From assembly GCF_002699985.1 (NCBI RefSeq), contig NZ_LKBT01000045.1, positions 293,627-357,626 of the forward strand: a DNA stretch of 64,000 bases, written 5' to 3'. This document shows, one piece after another, positions 54,105-63,531 of the stretch. The notes under the pieces were generated by a model. That model had not been told where the DNA came from and made no database searches. It saw only the letters and a program-made list of their open reading frames with translations. The position numbers and the translations under genes are program-made. Each line of letters begins with the position of its first letter. Position 1 is the first letter of the stretch. This DNA comes from Pseudomonas sp. ICMP 561 (GTDB lineage Bacteria; Pseudomonadota; Gammaproteobacteria; Pseudomonadales; Pseudomonadaceae).

Positions 54105-54620
54105 ATGCAAAGAACCACCGAACGACTGCTACTCAGACCACCCCGCCCCTATGACCTGGCTGCAATGTTCGCCATCTACAGCGATCCAGCTACCAACGTG
54201 TTCAATCCCAACGGCCCGATGAAAGAGCTGGCGCAGGCGCAAATATTCCTGAACGCCTGGATGCGTCACTGGCAGGAACAGGGTTATGGCTGGTGGGCGG
54301 TGGCGACTCGGGAAGCGCCGGATGAAATCATCGGTTTCGGCGGTGTGGCGTTGATGAAGTATCTCGACGTCGAGCGGGTCAACCTGGGGTACCGCTTTGG
54401 TGTACCGGCATGGGGCAAAGGTTATGCGACGGAGCTGGCCAGCGCGACGCTGGACTATGCCTTCAACGAACAGAAGCTACCCAAGGTATACGGGCTGGTC
54501 AGGCCGACGCATCAGGCCTCGATTCGGGTGCTGGAAAAGATCGGCATGAAACGTGTTGATGTGCTGGACGATGTGCCGGGGCAAGCGCCCAGTCTGGTGT
54601 TTCTGGCGAACCGGAGCTGA
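54105..54620 (+). CDS. GNAT-family N-acetyltransferase (RimJ/RimL type)
   Basis: This 171-residue protein carries TERLLLRPPRPYDLAAMFAI, IGFGGVALMKYLDVERVNLGY, and the acetyl-CoA loop FGVPAWGKGYATELASATLDYAF. This is the layout of Acetyltransf_3 proteins that acetylate ribosomal protein N-termini or small molecules. The substrate is unknown. It is a single-gene unit. Confidence 0.92.
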   Translation: MQRTTERLLLRPPRPYDLAAMFAIYSDPATNVFNPNGPMKELAQAQIFLNAWMRHWQEQGYGWWAVATREAPDEIIGFGGVALMKYLDVERVNLGYRFGVPAWGKGYATELASATLDYAFNEQKLPKVYGLVRPTHQASIRVLEKIGMKRVDVLDDVPGQAPSLVFLANRS

Positions 54621-54664
54621 TGTCGTCGGCAAGCCCTGGGAGCTTGCCGACGACAGTCAACGCA

Positions 54665-55159
54665 TCAGTGCATCTTGCTGTGATCATGCATCGCGCCATG
54701 ATCCGGCGCATTTAACGCTCGGGCCGTGGCTTCAACAGCGATCGACTGTTTGACGCCTTTGCCATCTTCGACGATCAGGGTCAGCGGGACTTTATCGCCC
54801 TCTTTCACCTGAGCCGTAAGGTTGATCAGCATGATGTGATAACTGCTCGGGTTCAGTACCACTGGCTGGCCTGCAGGCAAGGCAACCGAAGTCACTTCAT
54901 GCATGCTCATCACATCGTCTTTCATGCTCGATTGATGAATCTGCACGAGCTTCGCCACGGGTGACTGAGCCTCCAGTAACTTGCTGTCGGCACTGGCCTT
55001 CAACGTCAGAAATGCACCCGTGGACGCCTGCCCCGGCACCGTTGCACGGACCCATGCGTCTTCAACAACCGTTTGCGCTGAAGCCTGAGCGGCGAGGCCA
55101 AGTAGCGAGAGCCCCAGCAATGCTTGCTTGAGAAATGTTTTCGGGCGTTCAAGGTTCAT
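54665..55159 (-). CDS. Periplasmic copper chaperone PCu(A)C
   Basis: ATG 55159 overlaps the SCO stop (TGATG), giving 164 residues; the open frame to 55198 is not used. A signal peptide (1-29, ending ASAQ) precedes the domain. The copper motif H-x10-M-x21-H-x-M is present exactly as His75, Met86, His108, Met110. The C-terminus is His/Met-rich (HGAMHDHSKMH), which may hold extra copper. It delivers Cu(I) to the CuA site of cytochrome oxidase together with SCO. Confidence 0.93.
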   Translation of the reverse strand: MNLERPKTFLKQALLGLSLLGLAAQASAQTVVEDAWVRATVPGQASTGAFLTLKASADSKLLEAQSPVAKLVQIHQSSMKDDVMSMHEVTSVALPAGQPVVLNPSSYHIMLINLTAQVKEGDKVPLTLIVEDGKGVKQSIAVEATARALNAPDHGAMHDHSKMH

Positions 55160-55764
55160 CAGCAGACCTCCATGACAGTCAGCAGATCTTCTGTGCACTG
55201 TTGGGCAGAAAGGGAATGAGACAGGCCGAGGCGCAGCACGCCGCGGGTGTCGAAGACGTAACTGGTGGCGGTGTGGGACATGGTGTACGTGTCACCGCTC
55301 GGGATTTTCTCGTAGAACACGCCAAACTCTTTGGCCGTGGCGGCGGTTTCTTCGAGGGTGCCGTACAACGCCACAAAGCTCGGATCAAACGCTTTGACGT
55401 AAGCATCAAGCATTTGCGGCTTGTCGCGCTCCGGGTCCACGGTGATGAAGATCACCTGGAGCGTATCGCCATCCGGGCCCATCAACTTCTTGATCTGCGC
55501 CGCACGCGCCAGCGCTGTCGGGCAAACCGCCGGGCATTGGGTGAAGCCGAAAAACACCATAGGCATAGTGCCGCGAAAGCTCGACAGGGTTTTCACGTTG
55601 CCCTGCGGGTCCTTCAGTTTGAAGGTCCGGCCGAGAATTTTGTCGCTCAAATCCTTGCCGTACTTGAACGACAACTTGTTGGAATCACCGCAACCGGCAA
55701 GCGCGCCCAGACTCAGCACGCTCAAGCCGCCGATAAGCTGGCGGCGGGTCAGTAATGTGTTCAT
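55159..55764 (-). CDS. SCO1/SenC-family copper lipoprotein
   Basis: ATG 55764 follows AGAGG; the product is 201 residues. The N-terminus has a twin-arginine-containing leader and lipobox (LSLGALAGC), so it is probably a lipoprotein. The thioredoxin-like domain carries the CxxxC copper motif in FTQCPAVCPTAL and the conserved His in YTMSHTATSYVFD. It passes copper or reduces the CuA cysteines of cytochrome oxidase. It is coupled to PCu(A)C. Confidence 0.92.
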   Translation of the reverse strand: MNTLLTRRQLIGGLSVLSLGALAGCGDSNKLSFKYGKDLSDKILGRTFKLKDPQGNVKTLSSFRGTMPMVFFGFTQCPAVCPTALARAAQIKKLMGPDGDTLQVIFITVDPERDKPQMLDAYVKAFDPSFVALYGTLEETAATAKEFGVFYEKIPSGDTYTMSHTATSYVFDTRGVLRLGLSHSLSAQQCTEDLLTVMEVC

Positions 55765-55889
55765 GTGTGGCCTCTTGAAAAACAACGGAGCGAACCAACT
55801 GCCCCGTCGTCAAATTCTCTGTGCTGCTAAAGCCGCGTAGGTTACCTGTGACATTTCCTACAGTCGCTGTAGTAATGTCAGAAAATGCT

Positions 55890-57284
55890 TCATGGCCTTT
55901 CTGCATGGCCCTGACTGCGCACAAAGGCGACAGACGGCGCGCGGTACGTGACGATGAGGTCGCAGATAACCAGCGCCAGCAGGCTCCAGCCCAACACCGG
56001 CAGGCAAATGCCGAGTCCCACTGCCGCGAGCAACCATGCGGCTTTGGCAACAAGGCCGGACTGACGCCACGCGTCCACAACGGTTGGCTGCCGTCCAAGG
56101 GTCGGCCTGCGGCGCCACCACATCAGGTAACCGATGATCACCATCATCACCAGTCCGGTGGCAAAAAACACCAGAATCAACTGATTGGCTAGCCCGAACA
56201 GCACGCCCATGTGCGCGTCGATGCCCCAGCGGGTGAGCTTGGCAGGCAACGTGTATTGGGAAAACTCAACCTGATCGACCACCTTCAGGGTGTCCGGATT
56301 GATTGAGACTGCATCAACCTGAGTCGGCCAGCTGCGATCAATCTCGGCGACTACCCAGGCTTTATCCGGCTTGCTCGACGGGCGGATTTCTACCTTGGCC
56401 GCTTCGATATGGGCGCTGCGAGCAGTCGCCAGAACGCTGTCGAACAGTGCAGGATTCAGCACGCTGTTCGAGGCAGCAGGTGCCATGTGCATGTGATGTT
56501 CGGCGTGCTCGTCCATCGGTACGTTCATGTTCATTGCGCTGTCGGCCGGTTTCGCCAGCGTCGTCGCAACGCTGGGGGTTGACCAGCCATAGTAAGCGCG
56601 CAGCACACCAATGTTGCCGCCTGCGTATTGTGACCAGGTCAAACCGGTCGCCGAGAAAAACAACAAGCCCAGCATCAACCACAGCCCGGCGCTGGCATGC
56701 CAGCTACGCAAACCACTGCGTAGCGTCCTGGCCCGTTTGCGGCGCACTGCCCACAACACAATCCCCCCCGCTGCTGCGACCCACAGCCAGGAAGCGGCCA
56801 GTTCGCTGTAGATGCGACCGACGTCACCCAACAACAGGCTGCGGTGAAACTGATCGATCCAGGTCCGCAGCGGCAATATTCCGCTGGTGCCATAGACCTT
56901 CATGTCGCCGCGAATCTCTCCGCTGACCGGATCGACAAACAGTGCACGGTGCTCCGATTCGCCTAACCCCGGAACGTTGAACATCACACGGGTGGTATCG
57001 CCCTGATTGGGCGCTGGACGAACGGCCGCGACCGTCGGCCCGGAACCGGCGGCCTCCTGAGCCAGTCGCACCTGGGCTTCGAGACTCAAGGCCGGGCCTT
57101 GGTTTTCGGTATGCAGGGCATGGGCGTAGAGGTGTTTTTCGATCTGCGGCGTCAGGGCATAAATAACCCCGCTGAGTGCCGCAACCAGAATGAACGGTCC
57201 GATAAACAGGCCGATGTAAAAGTGCAGCCGTTTCGTCAGCGCGACAAACGCACTCGACGACGACTGTGCAGGTAAAGCAGACAT
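55890..57284 (-). CDS. PepSY-associated membrane protein
   Basis: ATG 57284 is chosen behind GGTGAG; a GTG four codons earlier is possible. The 464-residue protein has four main membrane segments: near 20-45, about 180, 215 and 370-400, with additional helices at the C-terminus. Two PepSY-type periplasmic regions lie between. A His/Met cluster (MNMNVPMDEHAEHHMHM) occupies the second loop. Such PepSY_TM proteins are linked to metal uptake or ferric/cupric reduction in the periplasm. The His/Met cluster favours copper here. Confidence 0.9.
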   Translation of the reverse strand: MSALPAQSSSSAFVALTKRLHFYIGLFIGPFILVAALSGVIYALTPQIEKHLYAHALHTENQGPALSLEAQVRLAQEAAGSGPTVAAVRPAPNQGDTTRVMFNVPGLGESEHRALFVDPVSGEIRGDMKVYGTSGILPLRTWIDQFHRSLLLGDVGRIYSELAASWLWVAAAGGIVLWAVRRKRARTLRSGLRSWHASAGLWLMLGLLFFSATGLTWSQYAGGNIGVLRAYYGWSTPSVATTLAKPADSAMNMNVPMDEHAEHHMHMAPAASNSVLNPALFDSVLATARSAHIEAAKVEIRPSSKPDKAWVVAEIDRSWPTQVDAVSINPDTLKVVDQVEFSQYTLPAKLTRWGIDAHMGVLFGLANQLILVFFATGLVMMVIIGYLMWWRRRPTLGRQPTVVDAWRQSGLVAKAAWLLAAVGLGICLPVLGWSLLALVICDLIVTYRAPSVAFVRSQGHAERP

Positions 57285-57374
57285 AGGGCTCACCAACGGC
57301 TAAACGCGCCCGACCGGGACGAATCCCGGCGAGGCAAAAAATCGATATTGGTTTTTAACGGCGAGTGGGTGCCG

Positions 57375-57800
57375 TCAGGGAGCCTGCGGGTTGAGCCCGG
57401 GGAAACACTGGCGCGACGTAAGGCCCGGCCAGAGCGAAGGAAAGATAAAACGAGGACTCCGGGTACGGATCAACCAGCTAAGGGCGACGAAGAAAATCAT
57501 CGCCAGGGTCAGCGTCCCGGCAAAAGAACAATCGCCAAACAGCGATTGCATGCTGCCCGGCGTCGCCATGGTTTTGCTGGCGCTGTCCATCGGCATCGAC
57601 ATGCCCATCGACATCTCGTGATGCGCATCACTCATGGACGCACTGCCGTGATGCTCATGGTGGGAAGGTGCCGCCGCGGGCTTCCCGGAAAACGCCCCCA
57701 TCATCTGGCCATGACTCATGGCGCAGGCGAGCCCATTGAACAGGATGAAGGCGTACAGCATCCAGGCAATGGGCGAGCGATGGGTTCGGAAGAAATTCAT
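57375..57800 (-). CDS. DUF2946 family membrane protein
   Basis: This 141-residue protein begins with a signal-like helix (AWMLYAFILFNGLACAMSHG) and has a His/Met-rich segment (HHEHHGSASMSDAHHEMSMG) in the middle and a second hydrophobic helix near 95-113. This is typical of DUF2946 proteins accompanying copper genes. It probably binds copper in the periplasm. It starts the copper operon, in the order DUF2946, PepSY, SCO and PCu(A)C on the minus strand. Confidence 0.88.
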   Translation of the reverse strand: MNFFRTHRSPIAWMLYAFILFNGLACAMSHGQMMGAFSGKPAAAPSHHEHHGSASMSDAHHEMSMGMSMPMDSASKTMATPGSMQSLFGDCSFAGTLTLAMIFFVALSWLIRTRSPRFIFPSLWPGLTSRQCFPGLNPQAP

Positions 57801-57867
57801 GGCGGCTAATTTAGCATTTCAGCCGGGGGTAGGACAGGACGCAGGTCAATGGTTGATCGCAATCTCG

Positions 57868-57953
57868 TTGGAGCGAGGCTTGCCCGCGAATGGGACGACG
57901 CGGTGTTGCGGGAGGTCTGCGTTATCGTTCTTCGCGGGCAAGCCTCGCTCCAA
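57868..57953 (+). repeat. REPIN, 'GCTTGCCCGCGAA' family
   Basis: The arms TTGGAGCGAGGCTTGCCCGC and GCGGGCAAGCCTCGCTCCAA face each other. The element matches the REPIN inside the sensor kinase. The rest of 57801-58229 holds the divergent promoters and a Fur-like site. Confidence 0.88.
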
Positions 57954-58072
57954 CCAGGGTTTGGTCGCCCCAATGACATCACCGAATAGAAAGTGATCTG
58001 CACGAGCACTCGCTGAACCAGCGTCAAATCGCCAAGGCGTGTGAGCAAATCTTTACTAGAAAGCTCATGACT

Positions 58073-58091
58073 GATAACGATTTGTATTTGC
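58073..58091 (+). promoter_or_regulatory. Fur-box-like site
   Basis: GATAACGATTTGTATTTGC matches the 19-base Fur consensus (GATAATGATAATCATTATC) at 12 positions. It lies about 140 bases before the TonB-dependent receptor. Confidence 0.45.
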
Positions 58092-58229
58092 TGTCGTATT
58101 CACACCTTGTTAGGATCGCGTCATCTTGCGCTCCAAGTAAGTCCGGCACTGTCTTGAACTTTTGTTTCAAAACATCGTGTCAGGCGATAACGCGCGCTTA
58201 TTAATCTCGACTTTCGTAAGGATTACAGA

Positions 58230-60602
58230 ATGTCACGTCCCGCCTTATCTGCCTTGACCATCGCACTGGCGCTTGGTTTTTCCGCCAACGCTTTCGCGGC
58301 GCCGGTTCGTCTGGATATTCCGGCTCAACCCTTGGCAGCCTCCCTTGCCCAATTGGGTAAGGCCAGCGGCATGACCGTGACATTCGACCCACAGCAGGTC
58401 GCGGGCAAACAAGCGCCAACAGTGAGCGGCAACCTGGAACCCGCCCAGGCTCTGCAGCGTTTGCTGGTCGGCAGCGGCCTGACCGCTAGCGTCGAAGGCA
58501 ATTCGGCACGCGTGATCCAGCCACAGCCAACACAAGGCGCGATTGCGCTGGACGGCGTGAACATCAATGCTGATTACGGCCTTGCGGGCGTGGCAACTAC
58601 TGAAGGCACTAACTCGTACACCACGGGTTCAATGAGCACCGCGACCAAGTTGCCGTTGTCGATTCGTGAAACGCCGCAGTCGGTGAGTGTTATCACGCGT
58701 CAGCGGATTGAAGATCAGGGCATGAACGATGTGAACGACGTCGTTAAGTATGCGCCGGGTGTGACGTTGAACAAATTTGGCCAGGATCGCCAGCGATTCC
58801 TGGCCCGTGGCTTCACTATCGATAACTTGATGTACGACGGACTGCCCACCAGCCTTGGCACCTTCACACAAGACACGATTGCTGAGGCCGATCTCTCGAT
58901 GTACGACCGGGTTGAGGTAGTCCGAGGTGCCACAGGTCTGATGACGGGAGCTGGCAGCCCTTCCGCGACGTTAAACCTGGTACGTAAACGTCCGACTGCA
59001 ACTCCTCAGGTCAGCGTGACAACCAGTGCTGGCAGTTGGGACCGGTATCGCACCGAACTTGATGCATCCAACAAACTCAACGAATCCGGCACAGTGCGGG
59101 GTCGTGTTGTTACTGCTTACGAAGACAACAAAAGCTTTGTCGACGAGCGAAATACACAACGCCAAACCTTCTACGGCATCCTCGAAACAGATTTGAACGA
59201 TTCAACTACATGGACCATTGGGGCCTCAAAACAGAAAGATGACGCGACCTCAGACTGGGGCAGTCTGCCAGCAGGACCAAATGGCGAAAACCTGCATTTG
59301 TCGCGTTCGACTTTCCTAAGCGGTGACTGGGCTTATTGGGACAGAGACACTGTCAGCGTATTTACCGATGTAACTCATCGCTTCAACAACGACTGGACTG
59401 CCAAGCTGGCCGCTAGCAAGATCTGGGGTGAGTCCGATACTTTCTCCAGCTATCTCAATACAGCAGGTAATGGCTTTACGCAGGCCTCTGGACAATATTT
59501 CACTAAAGATACGCAGACAAACATCGATGGGTCTCTTTCTGGCCCCTTCCAGCTATTTGGACGCGAGCATGAGCTGAGTATCGGCGCCAGTCGCCGACAG
59601 GAGAAGTTTGATCAAAAGGGTGGATACTGGGACGCTTACCCCGTTGAGCTCGGCAATATCAATCCTGGAACTGTGCCCAAGCCTTCGGCAGCCGACCGAA
59701 CTGCATTTCAAAACGTGAACACTTCGACGGAACAGGCTGTTTACGCGGTCGCTCGTTTCAATCCAATTGATCCGCTACACGTGATCATCGGCAGTCGCTT
59801 GACCTGGTTTGACTTCGATGACCCTACATACCACGCAGATTATAAGGTCACTCAAGAAGTCACTCCGTACGCCGGTGTCATCTACGACCTGAACGATACT
59901 TACTCGGTCTACGCAAGCTATACGGAGATCTTCAAGCCTCAGAGTGAGCAGAGTGCATCTGGCTCGGTGCTGGATCCGATGACTGGCGAAAGCTATGAAA
60001 TTGGCCTGAAAGGTGAGTATTTTGACGGTGCGTTGAACGCCTCGGTAGCTTTATTCGACATGACCCAAGAAAATCGCGCGTATCAACTCGCTCAGTCTCT
60101 GTGTACAGGAGGCCAACCCGGCGCAGCCTGTTATGCGCCTGCAGGAGAAGTGCGAAGCCGTGGTATCGATACAGAAATTAGCGGAGCTCTGACTTCGAAC
60201 TGGCAGTTCTCAGCGGCTTACACCTTTCTGCTGAGCCAATATGTTAAGGACGCGACAGCGAGCAATGAGGGCAAGATGTTTGCTCCTAACCAGCCCAAGC
60301 ACCTGTTTAAGGCTGCAACCAGTTACAACTTGCAGGGAGCTCTGAGCAAAGTTCGCATCGGCGCAGACATCATTGCGCAAAGCGACACCTTCGAGCGAGT
60401 CGGCAATGGTTACGCTACTCAGAACAACTACTCGGTCGTAGGCTTGATGGCAGGCTACAAATTCGATGAAAACTGGGACGGTCGAGTCAACTTCAACAAC
60501 GTGTTCGATACGAAATACTGGCAGGGCATTCCGACTGGCTCTGGGACTGGTGTTTATGGCGACCCTCGTAACGTGATGTTCTCGCTGAAGTGGACGCTCT
60601 GA
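58230..60602 (+). CDS. TonB-dependent siderophore receptor with STN signalling domain
   Basis: The protein has 790 residues, with a signal peptide (1-23), a secretin/TonB short N-terminal (STN) domain (about 25-95), a plug (about 135-250, LPLSIRETPQSVSVITRQRIEDQG) and a 22-strand barrel ending in RNVMFSLKWTL with the usual C-terminal aromatic region. STN domains normally send the ligand signal to an inner-membrane anti-sigma factor. No FecI/FecR-type pair is found in the window, so it must act on a distant one or be decoupled. It resembles FpvA/FhuE-type receptors; the ligand is unknown. Confidence 0.93.
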   Translation: MSRPALSALTIALALGFSANAFAAPVRLDIPAQPLAASLAQLGKASGMTVTFDPQQVAGKQAPTVSGNLEPAQALQRLLVGSGLTASVEGNSARVIQPQPTQGAIALDGVNINADYGLAGVATTEGTNSYTTGSMSTATKLPLSIRETPQSVSVITRQRIEDQGMNDVNDVVKYAPGVTLNKFGQDRQRFLARGFTIDNLMYDGLPTSLGTFTQDTIAEADLSMYDRVEVVRGATGLMTGAGSPSATLNLVRKRPTATPQVSVTTSAGSWDRYRTELDASNKLNESGTVRGRVVTAYEDNKSFVDERNTQRQTFYGILETDLNDSTTWTIGASKQKDDATSDWGSLPAGPNGENLHLSRSTFLSGDWAYWDRDTVSVFTDVTHRFNNDWTAKLAASKIWGESDTFSSYLNTAGNGFTQASGQYFTKDTQTNIDGSLSGPFQLFGREHELSIGASRRQEKFDQKGGYWDAYPVELGNINPGTVPKPSAADRTAFQNVNTSTEQAVYAVARFNPIDPLHVIIGSRLTWFDFDDPTYHADYKVTQEVTPYAGVIYDLNDTYSVYASYTEIFKPQSEQSASGSVLDPMTGESYEIGLKGEYFDGALNASVALFDMTQENRAYQLAQSLCTGGQPGAACYAPAGEVRSRGIDTEISGALTSNWQFSAAYTFLLSQYVKDATASNEGKMFAPNQPKHLFKAATSYNLQGALSKVRIGADIIAQSDTFERVGNGYATQNNYSVVGLMAGYKFDENWDGRVNFNNVFDTKYWQGIPTGSGTGVYGDPRNVMFSLKWTL

Positions 60603-60649
60603 TAAACGCTGATGTGGTTGCCTCTTGAAGGTAACCATCGACTGGTCCG

Positions 60650-60800
60650 ACGCCATCGCGAGCAAGCTCACTCCTACAGGGGATCGCATTTTCCTGTGGG
60701 AGCGAGGCTTGGTCTGGGCCGCATCCGGACGATAAGGGCGACGCGGTCTGTCGGAAAAATCGCGGTGTTCTTATCGCGGGCAAGCCTCGCTCCAACAGGG
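60650..60800 (+). repeat. Composite REP element
   Basis: A half-REP ATCGCGAGCAAGCTCACTCC (60655) is followed by a pair whose left arm GGGAGCGAGGCTTGGTCTGG is a variant and whose right arm GGGCAAGCCTCGCTCCAACA is canonical. It appears to join two REP families. Confidence 0.8.
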
Positions 60801-60807
60801 TCTCGTA

Positions 60808-61191
60808 TCAAAGCTGCACTTCAACTGCTGCCTTATCAATCACCGACCACACCTCAACGATCCTCCCCTCTTTAAACCGGTAAAACACGTTTTCGCTGAA
60901 CTGCACTTTCCGGCCATTGACCGGCAAGCCCATAAAGTCCCCAATCGGGGTGCAGTCGAAGTCCAGGCGGGCGGCGATGTGTTCGGGGTCGGCGATTAAA
61001 AATCGTATGTTGAAATGCAGGTCCGGAATCTGCCGGTAGTCTCGTTCGAGCATTTCGCGGTAGCCGGTCAGGCCAACTCGCTGGTCGTTGTAATGCACAT
61101 CTTCATCGACAAACTGGCCCAACTCAGGCCAGTCCTGCTGGTTCAGGCAGGCGATATAACCTCGGTAGACGTCACTCAGGTCGCTGCTCAT
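60808..61191 (-). CDS. SnoaL-like/ester-cyclase family protein
   Basis: ATG 61191 is preceded by GGAGGTG. The 127-residue product has the NTF2-like fold: VYRGYIACLNQQDWPELGQFVDED, LDFDCTPIGDFMGLPVNGRKVQFSENVFYRFKEGRI and a final IVEVWSVIDKAAVEVQL strand. This is the SnoaL polyketide-cyclase-like family, whose bacterial members mostly have no known substrate. It is separated from katG by a terminator. Confidence 0.88.
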   Translation of the reverse strand: MSSDLSDVYRGYIACLNQQDWPELGQFVDEDVHYNDQRVGLTGYREMLERDYRQIPDLHFNIRFLIADPEHIAARLDFDCTPIGDFMGLPVNGRKVQFSENVFYRFKEGRIVEVWSVIDKAAVEVQL

Positions 61192-61206
61192 CAAACACCT
61201 CCGGCA

Positions 61207-61247
61207 ATAAAAAAGCCCCGACCTGACGACTCAGACCGGGGCTTTTG
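61207..61247 (-). terminator. Rho-independent terminator of katG
   Basis: Read on the minus strand, a long stem (AAAAGCCCCG and its complement) with an inner CTGA/TCAG stem ends in a T-rich tract, 20 bases past the katG stop. Confidence 0.9.
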
Positions 61248-61263
61248 GGTTCAAGCGTTTACA

Positions 61264-63531
61264 TCAGGCAAGGTCAAAGCGATCAAGGTTCATCACTTTG
61301 GTCCAGGCCGCGACGAAGTCGCTGACGAACTTCTCTTGCGCATCACCCGCGGCATACACCTCGGCCAGCGCACGCAACTGGGCGTGGGAACCGAACACCA
61401 GGTCGACGCGAGTACCGGTCCATTTCACAGCACCGGTCTTGCGGTCACGGCCTTCGAACTCGTCCTTGGCGTCAGACACGGCGCGCCATTCGGTGCTCAT
61501 GTCCAGCAGGTTGATGAAGAAGTCGTTGGTCAGGGTTTCCGGACGCTGAGTGAACACGCCATGTCGGGTTTGGCCGACGTTGGTGTTCAGCACGCGCAGG
61601 CCGCCGACCAGCACGGTCATTTCCGGCGCAGTCAGGTTCAGCAGTTGGGCCTTATCGACCAGCAATGCTTCAGCCGACGAACCAAAACGGCCCTTCTGGA
61701 AGTTACGGAAGCCATCAGCAACAGGCTCCAGGAAACCGAACGATTCAACATCCGTCTGCTCTTGCGAAGCGTCGGCACGACCCGGCGCGAAAGGAACGGT
61801 GACGGCATGACCGGCGTTTTTCGCTGCCTGCTCAACACCCGCAGAACCGGCCAGTACGATCAGGTCAGCGAGGGAGATTTTCTTGCCGTCTGCCTGTGCA
61901 CCGTTGAACTCGCTCTGGATGCTTTCCAGTTTTGCCAGCACATGCGCCAGTTGTTCCGGCTGGTTGGCTTGCCAGAATTTCTGTGGCGCGAGACGCAGAC
62001 GCCCGCCGTTGGCACCGCCGCGTTTGTCGGAGCCTCGGAAGCTGGATGCCGCTGCCCACGCAGTGGAAACCAGCTGCGAAACAGACAAGCCCGAAGCCAG
62101 AACTTTGGCCTTCAGTGCAGCCACGTCGTTTTCATCGACCAAAGGGTGATCGACGTCTGGAATCGGGTCTTGCCACAGCAGTTCTTCGGCTGGCATTTCC
62201 GGGCCGAGATAACGGGACAGCGGCCCCATGTCACGGTGGGTCAGCTTGAACCAGGCGCGGGCAAAGGCGTCGGTCAACTGGTCCGGATTGGCGAGGAAGC
62301 GACGGGAAATCACTTCGTAAGCCGGGTCAAAACGCAGCGCCAGGTCGGAGGTCAACATGGTCGGTGTGTGGCGCTTGGACGGATCATGCGCATCGGGAAT
62401 CAGACCGGCACCAGCGCCGTCTTTTGGACGCCATTGATGGGCACCCGCCGGGCTCTTGAACAGTTCCCACTCGAAACCGAACAGGTTTTCCAGGTAGTTG
62501 TTGCTCCACTGGGTCGGCGTGGTGGTCCAAGTCACTTCCAGGCCGCTGGTAATGGTGTCGCCGCCTTTACCGCTGCCGAACGTGCTTTTCCAGCCCAGAC
62601 CTTGTTGCTCGATGTCTGCCGCTTCAGGTTCTGCACCGACGTTATCAGCCGGGCCAGCACCGTGGGTTTTACCGAAGGCATGACCGCCCGCGATCAGGGC
62701 CACGGTTTCTTCGTCGTTCATCGCCATGCGACCGAAGGTTTCGCGGATATCTTTGGCCGAGGCCACCGGGTCCGGGTTGCCTTCCGGGCCCTCCGGGTTC
62801 ACATAGATCAGGCCCATTTGCACGGCGGCCAACGGGTTTTCCAGGTCACGGCCTGGCGCGTCGTTGCGGCTTTCTTCTGTACCGTGCTTGCCTGCATCGG
62901 CCACCAGCACGCCTTCGCCTTCAGGCTGCGCTTCCTTGCCGTAGCGCGTGTCGCCGCCCAGCCAGGTTTTTTCGGAGCCCCAGTAAACCGCTTCTTCCGG
63001 CTCCCAGACGTCAGCACGCCCACCGGAGAAACCGAACGGTTTGAAGCCCATGGTTTCCAGCGCGACGTTACCGGTGAGGATGATCAGGTCTGCCCAGGAA
63101 ATCTTGCGGCCGTACTTCTGTTTGATCGGCCAGATCAGGCGGCGCGCCTTGTCGAGGCTGACGTTGTCCGGCCAGCTGTTAAGCGGAGCAAAGCGCTGTT
63201 GCCCCGCGCCAGCACCGCCACGGCCGTCAGCTGTGCGATAGGTCCCGGCGCTGTGCCAGGCCATACGGATGAACAGCGGACCGTAGTGACCAAAGTCGGC
63301 TGGCCACCAGTCCTGCGAGTCAGTCATCAGCGCGCGAAGGTCTTGCTTTACCGCTTCCAGATCCAGGCTTTTGAAGGCAGCGGCATAGTCGAAGTTTTCG
63401 CCCATCGGGTCGGACAGCGATGAGTGCTGATGCAGGATCTTCAGATTAAGCTGGTTCGGCCACCAGTCGCGGTTAGTCGTACCGCCACCTGCAGCAGCGT
63501 GATTAAAGGGGCATTTCGATTCAGTCGACAT
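61264..63531 (-). CDS. katG: Catalase-peroxidase
   Basis: The 755-residue bifunctional haem enzyme is complete. The distal site is FIRMAWHSAGTYR, with Arg89, Trp92 and His93. The adduct Tyr lies in LIYVNPEGP and the proximal His in ALIAGGHAFGKTHG. The C-terminal duplicated peroxidase-like half is present (from about residue 440). It removes hydrogen peroxide by catalase and peroxidase activities, in the cytoplasm. It ends in a strong terminator. The upstream region to 64000 probably carries an OxyR-type site, but none was assigned. Confidence 0.96.
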   Translation of the reverse strand: MSTESKCPFNHAAAGGGTTNRDWWPNQLNLKILHQHSSLSDPMGENFDYAAAFKSLDLEAVKQDLRALMTDSQDWWPADFGHYGPLFIRMAWHSAGTYRTADGRGGAGAGQQRFAPLNSWPDNVSLDKARRLIWPIKQKYGRKISWADLIILTGNVALETMGFKPFGFSGGRADVWEPEEAVYWGSEKTWLGGDTRYGKEAQPEGEGVLVADAGKHGTEESRNDAPGRDLENPLAAVQMGLIYVNPEGPEGNPDPVASAKDIRETFGRMAMNDEETVALIAGGHAFGKTHGAGPADNVGAEPEAADIEQQGLGWKSTFGSGKGGDTITSGLEVTWTTTPTQWSNNYLENLFGFEWELFKSPAGAHQWRPKDGAGAGLIPDAHDPSKRHTPTMLTSDLALRFDPAYEVISRRFLANPDQLTDAFARAWFKLTHRDMGPLSRYLGPEMPAEELLWQDPIPDVDHPLVDENDVAALKAKVLASGLSVSQLVSTAWAAASSFRGSDKRGGANGGRLRLAPQKFWQANQPEQLAHVLAKLESIQSEFNGAQADGKKISLADLIVLAGSAGVEQAAKNAGHAVTVPFAPGRADASQEQTDVESFGFLEPVADGFRNFQKGRFGSSAEALLVDKAQLLNLTAPEMTVLVGGLRVLNTNVGQTRHGVFTQRPETLTNDFFINLLDMSTEWRAVSDAKDEFEGRDRKTGAVKWTGTRVDLVFGSHAQLRALAEVYAAGDAQEKFVSDFVAAWTKVMNLDRFDLA

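Noticed and set aside
58230..60602. Naming the TonB receptor FpvA or FhuE
   Set aside because: The domain layout is shared by many siderophore receptors and there is no adjacent siderophore or sigma-factor gene to decide.
61015..63423. An 802-codon plus-strand frame opposite katG
   Set aside because: KatG on the minus strand is unmistakable and complete; the antisense frame is a by-product of codon bias.
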